A stretch of 64,000 bases of DNA, taken from contig NC_081415.1 of NCBI RefSeq assembly GCF_030272615.1, forward strand, positions 378,561,892 to 378,625,891, given 5' to 3'. Below are positions 11,713 to 22,259 of this stretch, one piece after another. The first letter of the stretch is position 1. Each line of letters starts with the position of its first letter. A program made the position numbers and the translations under genes. The stretch is from Cryptomeria japonica. Taxonomy: Eukaryota; Streptophyta; Pinopsida; Cupressales; Cupressaceae. The notes under the pieces were generated by a model. It was not told the DNA's origin, did not search any database, and saw only the letters and a program-made list of their open reading frames with translations.

Positions 11713-12644
11713 GTTTGTACCTTAAGGGCACCTCAATGTCACCTTTGGTCTCATCATCATAAGAACATAACCCCCCTTGAGCAAGGAAAAAATCCATGTG
11801 TTTATTGAATTTTGTTCTAATCTTTTGACCTCTAGTTGATCTCCCTATTGTAGACCTACTACATGTCCCACTTTATTTTCTATTCCTGCATTTGCCTCAC
11901 TCGAGGAAGACACATCTAACAAATACCTATTTGGTGGTACCTGCACTCCATCAAATGAGAGAGTTAGTTGGTAATGAGAGAGATATTTTGCAAATGAGGG
12001 TAATGTTGATGAAGAAGTTGGCCCTTAAGTTGATGTTGAGATTAAAATTTGAATAAGTCCAATTGGGGCCTCAAGTGTTGATAATTGTATTAGATTTGCT
12101 ACTAATGTTGAGGTTTGAAAAATTGAGGAAGTTTGTTTTCCAAGTAATTTTTTAAAAATATTTTTTTTCTATAGGGTGTATTGACTTATACCTGTCGATC
12201 CATGAGACTATGCAGGATCCTCATCAAAGGGGTTCAGGTTCTTGCACATGTAATTCAATTATCTTATGTTAGCTAAAAATTACATAGTACACAACATGAA
12301 CAACATGAACTTTGTAGACAAAAAGAGTATTAAATAAAAAAAACATGTTGTCATCATAATCATTGTAAATTTTTTAATTCCTTACCTTTACATTATGTAG
12401 ACTATGTAGGATCCTCAACTAAAGGGTTGACTATGTATGTATTCAATGACCTGTTCCCACCAAGGGTGACAACATCACACAAAATATACACATGAAATCA
12501 GCACCATCAATTGAGCATCATAAGAATTACATTTGTAAGTTGATAAACAATAAATACATATGTATCATAAGCATCATAAGCATCACATATGTATCATCAT
12601 ATATGTAATTGAGCATCATAAGAATCACATATGTGTCATCATAA

Positions 12645-12768
12645 ACATGTAATCCATCACATATGTATCATAAATCACCATCCATCACATAGGTAATAAA
12701 CAATCCACATTCTATAAATAAACACAAAGTTCAAAAAATGTCACATGTATCATCATAAACATGTAATC
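12645..12768. repeat. Tandem repeat of about 118 bases, split by the gypsy insertion
   Basis: A unit beginning CATGTAATCCATCACATATG at about 12645 recurs starting at 12761. The gypsy element is inserted just inside the second copy, which continues at 25043-25140 (CATCACATATGTATTTTAAA, then AATAAACAATCCAAATTCC). Matching the two copies across the insertion confirms the empty-site sequence and the 5-base TSD. Confidence 0.8.
12764..12768. repeat. Left target-site duplication TAATC of the gypsy element
   Basis: TAATC precedes the LTR start here and follows the other LTR end at 25038-25042. Five bases is standard for LTR retrotransposon integration. Confidence 0.92.
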
Positions 12769-13322
12769 TGTCATGCCCAAAATTTAGGGCAAGGATGGGA
12801 TAATTTGTTTTTTAAAACATAACTTTTAAAACATTAAATCAACAAATATAAAATGTTATAACATGTTTTATCTTAACTATTTTTAAGTTAACTTAAACCT
12901 CTAACACAAGTAAACAAAAATAATTTAAATCATATGCGGATACTAAAAGAATTATTATTTCATTCTCTAAATTTTAATCCATAGCTTATTTTAAATCAAC
13001 TCCCTAAGATATAATTGACAAAAAGGGCCAATAAATTTCATAATGGATATTTACCTATAAGTTTAATTAACTTCCCATATCCAAAATTAATTTTACCCAG
13101 ATTACTATAAAAGTTCTAAATGTTTAGACTTCGAAAAATTTATTATATATATATATATTTTTTACAGCTTTAAAATACCTTTATGGCTATCAAAACAATT
13201 ACTAACCCATATGTTTATTAAGACATATATATTTTATAACACTTACTAAATTTTTCAATCTAAAAATTTGTCTTATTCTTTTTCGTTTTAAACTCCATGA
13301 ATAAAAGTATAACTATTATATA

Positions 13323-13470
<148 letters not shown>

Positions 13471-13604
13471 CATCAAACCTAAACACCATGAAAACCCTAA
13501 CCTTCTTTTATTATAATTTAAAAATGCTCTTTCTTTTATTTATATATACTTTTTTTTTCCTTATTAATTCTTTCATTCTTTACTTCCTTCATTGTTATTC
13601 GAAT

Positions 13605-13635
13605 ACCCTAACCCGAATTGGGTTAGGGTTTCGAA
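13605..13635. repeat. Telomere-like hairpin in the left gypsy LTR
   Basis: ACCCTAACCC and its complement GGGTTAGGGT flank GAATT, giving a perfect 10-base stem with a 5-base loop. The same hairpin with two changes is at 21626-21652 in the right LTR. The arms match the plant telomere unit CCCTAAA only in part; nothing else here suggests a telomere. Confidence 0.8.
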
Positions 13636-13664
13636 TTTGTTTATCTATTTGTGCAGGGGCCAAA

Positions 13665-13925
13665 GATTTTTTTTACCGAGGAGCGGCGACCATGCATTTA
13701 GGCGGGGGTGGGGGTTACGATGGCGGCGAGCGTTCATGGAGGCGTCGTTCACTGTGGGTTTCCACAGTGGCAGCGACCACTATGGCGGCCTTCGGGCCAT
13801 CCACTATGAACTCAATAGTGGTGTTGTCCACTGTGCGAACCATAGTGGTTCAACTTTCCCGCCGGCCACTGTGCTTCGCACAGTGGGATTCAGCCCGAGC
13901 CCTAGCCCTCTGGTTTGCCCCCCCT
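13665..13925. promoter_or_regulatory. GC-rich block with CCACNGTGG palindromes, left gypsy LTR
   Basis: Within a very AT-rich LTR, this block is GC-rich and repeats CCACTGTGG, CCACAGTGG and CACTATGG motifs, each self-complementary or nearly so. In coding (minus) sense it lies just downstream of AT-rich sequence with TATATA runs, as a transcription start region might. A regulatory role is inference. Confidence 0.5.
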
Positions 13926-16776
13926 TTTTTTTTAATATATTTAAAAAAAAAAAATGCTTAGAGTAATTAAAATATATTTTATATAAATATATATTTATAT
14001 ATGATATATCAGTTTATTTTTAGGAAAGAAAGAAAATGAATTCATTTAAACTTGAATAAATGAATATAGTTTTCATTTATATATATATTTTAAATACCTA
14101 TATTTTAACTACGTATTAAACTTAGAGCATTCTTGAAAATCTATGATTTTTTTTTTTCTGTATATTTGAAAACCATTTTAACAGATAAATCAAAGGCTTC
14201 AGAATTTAATAAATGTATATACGTCTTTTTAATTTAATGCCAAGCAGCTAAAATTTAAATAAGATAGTTTGATGATCCCTCAGATTTACCCTCTGCATAT
14301 AAACGAATGAAAGTATTTAAATAAACTCTAACAGCCACTTTCTTTATCTAGAAATTATTAAAATAAAACTATAGAGATGGTTATTTTAACTTTAGGCTTT
14401 ATTTTCTGCAAATAAAAATAAAATCACAGATAAAATAAAAGCATAGAATTAAATAAAATGACTTTTACATTTCCTTAAATTGATTTAAATGCTTTTATTT
14501 TCAGCCTCCTGCATGCATGCAAATAAAATTCATTTATTTTCTAATATTTTGTTTTAAATGCATAAAAGGAATAAATAAATCACTTTCTTATCAAAATATC
14601 CTAAAACACAACAATGTTATCTTTCAGAAATTTAGAAAACTAAAACCAAAGTTACTCCTTTCTTTTCTGCAGTATTCCATGACTAAATATTACATATCTT
14701 TAAACATATTCCCAAGTCTTTATTGTCACTTTACAAATAGGTCTCTCCTTTCAAATAAGTGAGGACTTTTATAGAATAATAATTACATCTACAACATTTT
14801 TCTGCAACAAATAACTCCAACCATATCTACATGCCATATTCCTTCCTTCCAACAACCTACATTAAATCAAAACCTATGACCATGGAGAGCTCACCCCCTA
14901 GCCTAGGCTAACTGGTAGCCACCCCCGAGTTCGAAGAACCAAGCCCTAGATAGGTAACACACATGCAAACACAAAAGACAAGAGAATACACAAACTCAAA
15001 CACAATCCCATCCCAGGCTACACTGCACCACACATTTGTGGTGTCTTTTCAAGGGTGGTAGTGGACCAAGTACTCTGAGGAGACTACAAGTATGGTAAAA
15101 GATATAGCCACCTCATGGAAAACCAAATACATCAAGTATAACAACCCCATATTCCTTATGCCTCCCAAGGCATTCATGCCTTATTTCCCTCTTTATGACC
15201 CCCAATGCATAAACAAGCCATGCAGCAAGGGTCACATAAAATCCCTTGTGATCACTCTCATAACGAGACCCTCTCACTCGAGGGCTGTCACTTCTACCAC
15301 CCACAAGACCATCCTCTCTCCCAAGAGTATGAGGTCTTGATTACTCCCAAAACACATACATTGCATAAGCACCAAACACCAAACAAATTTCCAAGAAATA
15401 CATGCAAGAAAAGTAGTCTTTTACACAAGCATTTCTTCCAAAACAACATGCAATAAGAAAACGTTACAAGAAAGGTAGAAACAACCTTAAACTACCCAAA
15501 GGTATGCTAGTTTTGTTGAGGATGAGCAACCCAATTCCACAAGTCTTTTCTTTCTACCCTTAGCCAGATTCTCAATCCCAAATCTATCTTTTTCTTTTAA
15601 AAAATTCTTTGTCTCCAAAAATGGAGAGTGGTTGATTGCCCATTAATTTTCTAATTCTTGCTTAAGAAGCCCTTTGTGAGAGTTCTCACAAGTTTCTAAA
15701 AACTGGAAAGGAAGGTAAGGTAAAATGGGAAAGGGAACTCTCATTCGAAAAGGAAGGTTCACAACTTAGTTCAAGTCTTCTAATTTCAATTTTCGCACAA
15801 CTTGGAAAAGCCACTTTTTAGGGTGTCTAAAAGGTCACATGGGAGTAGAAACCTACCTAAAATTACCCCTAACCCTTAGGTATACCTAATGGCCTTTAGG
15901 AAACCCCATTAAACTACCCCTATGTGTCCATTTAACCCTTTTTTAACCCCTCTGAAGTTTATTTTCGGGTCAAACCTATGTTGACCTTCCCAAAGATTCT
16001 TTACCCAAGGCATTTATGGAATCACATTACATTAATTGAAAAAGCTATAGTTAAACAATTCCCTCCAAGAGACAAATTTAAAAACTCAAACATAAATCCA
16101 CACATGTGTCAAATGACACAAAGAAAATACTTTTACAAAATTATACATGAAATCATGTCTCTTGTTGGATTTAAATAAATCAATTAAATAACATTTAACA
16201 CACATGCATCATTTACTATTACGAATAAAATACAACACAAATGGGGTGTTGTCTCTCCAAATAGACAAACCCTGGTTTTTACGAACATACATAGGTCTAG
16301 GTTTGGTTCTCCGTAATATTTCCATGGTCACATGGATAACTTCCTACGCATCTCAATTACACATTAGTAACTTCAAATAATCTCATAAAATACAAAACAC
16401 ATGAATATGAATACACATCAAACACTTGCATACAATTTACATTTGAACAATTTAATATATCTTATTTCCAAGTAATTTCACATAAGCAATTATCCTAATT
16501 CTCATAATTTTGATCCACACATAAAACATACATCCTATCATGGTAAAGTCTTGCAAAATCAATAATGACATATTATCGCAAATCTATCCTATTCCAGAAT
16601 TCATATAGAGATCTATATCATAATGCATATAAATGAAGCATCAACATACATCAATGTTATCCAAATCATGGAATCATATAAGTTCTAAATCAAAATGCAT
16701 AAAATAAAGTATCCAAAAATAGTCTCAACATATAAGATCACTGAAATGCTGGAATGAGTCAGGGTAGGGCCTCACA

Positions 16777-16790
16777 CCCTCCCCCCCTAG
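16777..16790 (-). other. Polypurine tract of the gypsy element
   Basis: On the minus strand the sequence reads AGGGGGGGAGGG directly before the LTR start TGTGAGG. Its position opposite the primer site confirms the orientation. Confidence 0.85.
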
Positions 16791-16794
16791 GCAT

Positions 16795-19450
16795 GAACTT
16801 CCTCCTAGAGTTCATCAAATAGATGGGGGTACTCTGATCACATACATGTTGCATCCTCCCATGAAGCTGTAACCTCATTATAGGAATCCCACTGGACCCT
16901 AGCCTAGTCCAGCTCTCGACCTCGAAGGGCCAGCGTCTGGCGTGCCAAAATGTGAATGGGCTCCAAAGCTAGCTGGCCGTCTGACTCCACCTGCAAGGTA
17001 TCCCAATCTAAAATATGTGACTCATCATAGATATATTTCCTCAAAACTGATACATGAAACACATTGTGGATGTGTGACAGGCTAGGTGGCAATGCTAAAT
17101 GGTAGGCAACTGGTCCTATCCTCTCAAGGATCTCAAATGGTCCTACAAAGCAAGGTGTGAGCTTAGAACCCTTTTCATAATGGATTGGACTCTTATGCGG
17201 TCGCACTCTCAAGAAAACTCTGTCTCCAACCAAGTAGCTACGATCTATCCTCTTCGCATTAGCATATTTCTTCTATCTATTTTGAGCCTCTCTAAGACGT
17301 TGCCTAATCAAATCCACCTGTTGTTCCATATCCTGAACTATCTCTAGGCCAATAGCAACTCTGTCCTCTATGCGGTCCCAACTCAACAGTGTCCAGCAAG
17401 GCCTGCCGTATAATGCCTGATAGGGTGGCATCCCCAAAGAAGTGTGATGCCCGTTGTTATAGGAAAACTCCACTAAGGAAAGGCACTCTTCCCATCTAGT
17501 CTAATGATCCATGACATACATGTGAAGCATATCCTCTAACACCTGATTAACCCTCTCTATCTAACCATCCATTTCCGAATGATAGGTTGTATAGAAGTTG
17601 AGCTAAGTGCCTCCACCTCACAAGTGCATGCACTACTACTGCGAGCTCAAGGTCATGAGTAGGATAATTAAGTTCATGAGTCTTAAGTTTCCTAGACTCA
17701 AAAGCTATAGCCCTACCATCCTGCATAAGAACTGCTCCTAAACCCTCTAGTGAAGCATCTGTACAAACCATGAAGTCAGCTGAGGGATCTGGTACAACAA
17801 GGATAGGTGCACTAGTGAATGCCCTTTTGAGTTCCTGAAAGGCCTTCTCACACTTCTCTGTCCACTCAAATTTCTTCCCTTTACGCTAAAGAGAAGTAAT
17901 AGGATGTGCAACTCTGGAGAATCCCTCAACAAAACATTGGTAATAACCTACTAAGCCCATGAAGCTCCTGACCTCTGTCACACTAGTTGGCACTGGCCAA
18001 TCCATAATAGCCCTGATCTTTGATGGGTCAACTGAGATCCCATCATCGGAAATAACATGCCCAAGGTACTTGACCTCTGATTGAAAGAAAGCACACTTTG
18101 ACAAACTGCCAAACAACTTATTATCCCACAAACACTACAATACCTGTTTCAGGTGCTCCTCATGCTCCTTCTCATTCCGAGACTATATTAGTACATCATC
18201 GAGGAACACAATTACAAAGTGGTCCAAAAATGTGTGGAATACCCCATTCATGAGGCTCATAAAAATAGTTGGAGCATTCGTAAGACCGAATGGAACCATA
18301 GTGAACTCATAGTGGCCATATCTAGTGCGAAATGCGGTCTTGTGGATATCACTTTCCACTATTCTCGGCTGATGGTATCCTGACTTCAAATCAATTTTGG
18401 AAAAGACTTTGGCACCCTGAAGTTGGTCAAATAAATCATCAATTCTGGGCAAAGGATATCGGTTCTTGATGGTTACTTTATTTAACTGCGGATAATCTAT
18501 ACATAATCAGAGAGATCCGTCCTTCTTCTTAATGAAGATGACTGGTGCACCCCAAGGGGATACACTAGGATGAATATGACCCTTCTCAAGGAGTTCCTCA
18601 AGCTGTATTTTGAGCTCATTAAGCTCATTTGTGGTCATCCTATAAGGTGCTCTGGAAATTGGCTCGACTCCTGGTACAAGGTCTATATGAAAGTCAATCT
18701 CTCTACGGGGCAACATTCCAGGTAGCTCTGAAGGAAACACATCTGAATATCCCTTAAGGATAGGATGGTCGTCAAGCGATGTTTCCTTTTCTTCCTCTTC
18801 TCCTCTATCACTGATAGTGATAGCAAAAAGCTGACATCCCTTTCACATGCTCCGCTTAAGCTGCATTACGGAGATCATATGAAGAGACACGGGTCTCTGA
18901 ATCCTGGTGATAACTATGGGCGAACCATGATCATCCTCACACTTGATCTTTTTCAGGTGGCAATCCATCTTGGCTCTGTGGGCATAAAGCCAATCCATGC
19001 CAAGTACGATACCATAAGGTCCAAGTGGTGTCACTCTAAGGTCTACTAAAGTGGTGGTCTTGCCAATCTACAGATGACATGCCCTAACCTTTGATTCCAC
19101 TGACACTCTAGCCCCTGAAGCTAACTCCACTTCCTAACTGACACCCTGTGTAGTTGCCACTAGCCCACAACACTCCACAACCAATGGAGATATAAAGGAG
19201 TTAGTAGCTCCTGAATCAAACAAAATAGATACATTGTTACCTTTGATCATACCTATAGCCTCGATGACCATGGCCTGGTGCTTAGCCTAGTGGTTGTCAA
19301 CTGCTGCGAATACTCTATGGGACCTGCCCATATCACCAACTATCGGCTCTGAAGCGGCCATCCACTGATTCCCTGCCATCTGACCCTGAGGGCAATCCCT
19401 CACCATATGCCCCATGGCTCCACATGTAAAGCAAGCACCCCATGCCTAAA
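16795..19450 (-). pseudogene. Gypsy pol remnant: protease, RT, RNase H, integrase C-terminus with chromodomain
   Basis: In coding order: a CFTCGAMGHMVRDC zinc knuckle (about 19436-19395, end of gag); an aspartic protease with LFDSGATNSFIS (DSGA at 19217-19206) and IVLGMDWL near 19010; reverse transcriptase from 18740 (SPWGAPVIFIKKKDG), through [10 protein letters not shown], to IVFLDDVLI at about 18215-18186; thumb with KYLGHVISDDGI; RNase H start [15 protein letters not shown] at 17765 and ALVRWRH near 17610. There the frame jumps straight to the end of the integrase core ([11 protein letters not shown], about 17560-17510). The H2C2 finger and catalytic DDE part are missing. GPFEILERIGPVAYHL and a chromodomain-like VQWDSYNEVTASWE finish it. 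TAG stops are frequent. Confidence 0.88.
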
Positions 19451-20690
19451 ACTAAGTACCTTGAGGCCTAGAGAAAGCCTGTCCTCCTATCTTGCTAGAT
19501 CTGTTGTACCCACCCCTAGAGGACTATTGAGTCCTCACTGGAGGTGTGTAAGGCACCTACACTCTCTGATCTTGCCTCTAACCCTGAGACTGCCACTGCT
19601 TGGGCTTTGTGCCTTGCTAATATTGTGGAGGCTTCTACCTCTGGTTTTGTTGTGACTTTTGTGGAGGAGGGGGTTTGGAGAACCCCTATGAGTTTCAGTT
19701 ATTTTCCTTCCAATGGGGTTTCTGAAATCCATAAGTCTAGGGTGTAGGGTTTTGGTTTTGAAACTAATCCCTAGTATCCTATGGTCTGACTTGAATCTCC
19801 TCTACTATCAGTGCCTTCTCCATGGCAACCCGAAGGCTCTCTGGAGCAGATATCCTCATTGACCCTACTATACCGGAATTCAGCCCTCTGATGAAGCGGT
19901 TGACGAGAAGTTTCTCATCCTTTAGCTAATCCACGTAAGGCAAGAGCTCAAATAATTTGCTCTCGTATTGGGTCACAGATTAGCCATTTTGTTGGAAGTC
20001 ATGAAACTCATCTATCTGACGCTGTCTGTAATGTTCCAATAGGTACCTCTCCCTGAACCTCTCTATAAATATCTCCCAAGTGAGGGTATCAAGAACTAAT
20101 TTGCACTTGTACTCCTCCTATCTCCACCATGTGGAGGTCGTTCATCTCAATAGATGGACTACGACATGTGCTTTTAGATTTCTCTCGTAAGAGCATAATG
20201 CAAAGCATCTCTCAAGGCTCAAAAGCCATGCCTCAGCCTCTACCCCGTCGGTAGAACCCCCAAAATACGGTGGCTAGAGGCGCATAACCTCCTTGATAAG
20301 ATCCCCTGGATTCCGATGAGCTCTCTCAAAATAAACTGGCTCCACCACTGGAGGTGGTCCTGGTAGGTGCACAGACTCTGGCTCATTCCCACCCTGACTC
20401 TCTATAGGAATAGGAGGTGGACTCCTACTCCATTCCCTATCAGCTGATCTATGACTCCTAGAGTTCTGATTTCTAACATGATGGTCCTCTGCTGGAATCC
20501 TTTCCTGAACTATACCAATTAGGTTCTAGATTGCTTCTAAGAGGTTTTGGTTAGGATCATTTGGCTATTCGGGAGGAGCTTCTAGGTTCTCTTCTAGAAC
20601 CGATTCCTCCCTAGCTACCTCTTCACGTGCTATGTGTACACGCCTAGGACCCCTTCCTCGCTTGCGAGCTTGTCGCGTAGTCAGAGGCAT
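19450..20690 (-). pseudogene. Gypsy gag, broken by stops
   Basis: The frame starts MPLTTRQARKRGRGPRR at 20690, about 160 bases after the primer site. A Retrotrans_gag-type capsid region follows: YFGGSTDGVEAEAWL, ERCFALCSYERNLKAHV, ERFRERYLLEHYRQRQIDEF and LLVNRFIRGLNS (about 20285-19880). The basic N-terminus and proline-rich linker are as in chromovirus gag. At least seven in-frame stops are visible before the zinc knuckle, mostly TAG at places where glutamine would fit. The zinc knuckle lies just downstream at about 19436-19395. Confidence 0.85.
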
Positions 20691-20847
20691 CCTAAGAGAA
20701 AAATAAAATAAAATAAATGAAATAACTAATTTATTTTAGAAAAATATTTAATTAATTAAATTTAAATATCCTAGAAAATCAATATAATAAAATTAATTAA
20801 ATAATCTAAAGCGAAACGTAATGGAGAAAGGTTCCTAGTGTTGGAAA

Positions 20848-20866
20848 CCTTGCTCTGATACCAAAA
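20848..20866 (-). other. Primer binding site of the gypsy element (initiator tRNA-Met)
   Basis: The minus strand reads TTTTGGTATCAGAGCAAGG directly after the LTR end, a perfect TGGTATCAGAGC match to the 3' end of plant initiator tRNA-Met. Confidence 0.93.
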
Positions 20867-22214
20867 TGTCATGCCCAAAATTTAGGGCAAGGACGGGATA
20901 ATTTTTTTTTTAAAACATAACTTTTAAAACATTAAATCAACAAATATAAAATGCTATAACATGTTTTGTCTTAACTATGTTTAAGTTTTCTTAAACCTCT
21001 AACACAAGTAAACAAAAATAATTTAAATCATATGCGGATACTAAAAGAATTATTATTTCATTCTCTAAATTTTAATCCGTAGCTTATTTTAAATCAACTC
21101 CCTAAAATATAATTGACAAAAAGGGCCAATAAATTTCATAATGGATATTTACCTATAAGTTTAATTAACTTCCCATATCCAAAATTAATTTTACCCAGAT
21201 TACTATAAAAGTTCTAAATGTTTAGACTTCGAAAAATTTATTATATATATATATATATTTTTTTTTACATCTTTAAAATACCTTTATGGCTATCAAAACA
21301 ATTACTAACCCATATGTTTATTAAGACATATAATTTATAACACTTACTAAATTTTTCAATCTAAAAATTTGTCTTATTCTTTTTCATTTTAAACTCTATG
21401 AATAAAAGTATAACTATTATATACTCATGTATATCTAATATATATTTATATACATATATATAAATATATATTTATATACATATATATAATAACATCAAAC
21501 CTAAACACCATGAAAACCCTAACCTTCTTTTATTATAATCTAAAAATGCTCTTTCTTTTATTTATATATACTTTTTTTTTCTTATTAATTATTTCATTCT
21601 TTACTTCCTTCATTGTTATTCGAATACCCTAACTCGAACTGGGTTAGGGTTTCGAATTTGTTTATTTATTTGTGCAGGGGCCAAAGATTTTTTTTACTGA
21701 GGAGCGGCGGCCATGCATTTAGACGGGGGTGGGGGTTGCGATGGCGACGGGCATTCACGGAGGCACCGTTCACTGTGGGTTTCCACTGTGGCAGCGACCA
21801 CTGTGGCCACCCACAGTGGTGGCCTTCTGGCAGCGGCCGTTCATGGAGGCACCGTTCACTATGGGTTTCCACACTGGCAGCGACCATTGTGGCCACCCAT
21901 AGTGGCGGCCTTCGGGCCGTCCACTGTGGATGCCACAGTGGTGTCGTCCACTGTGGACTCCCACAGTAGCAGTTGCAGGCCACGTCGTCCACTGTGTGAA
22001 CCACAGTGGTTCGGCTTTCCTGCCGGCCACTGTGCTTCGCACAGTGGGATTGGGCCCGAGCCCTAGCCCTCTGGTTTGCCCCCTTTTTTTTTTAATATAT
22101 ATATATTTTTTAAAATGCTTAGAATAATTAAAATATATATATATATGATATATAGGTTTATTTTTAGAAAAGAAAGAAAATGAATTCGTTTAAACATGAA
22201 TAAATGAATATAGT

Positions 22215-22259
<45 letters not shown>

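Larger units (their letters stand above)
11713..12768 (-). other. CACTA segment between copia-1 and the gypsy element
   Basis: A minus-strand frame at about 11880-11713 reads KHMDFFLAQGGLCSYDDETK, then GDIEVPLRYK, and continues across the copia-1 insertion into sequence left of 5153. This supports a single interrupted gene. The rest is AT-rich with no clear domain. From about 12530 the strand is full of CATCACATATGTATCAT-like repeats. Confidence 0.5.

Noticed and set aside
12530-12690. CRISPR-like spaced repeats (ATCACATATGTATCAT)
   Set aside because: Repeats are degenerate with irregular spacing in a plant transposon; this is eroded tandem repeat DNA.
13605-13635. Interstitial telomere tract
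   Set aside because: Only single degenerate units in inverted orientation; no tandem TTTAGGG array.
21613-22066. Overlapping frames of about 115 codons on both strands in the gypsy LTR
   Set aside because: They are products of the GC-rich palindromic repeat, which lacks stops in several frames; lengths differ between the two LTRs.
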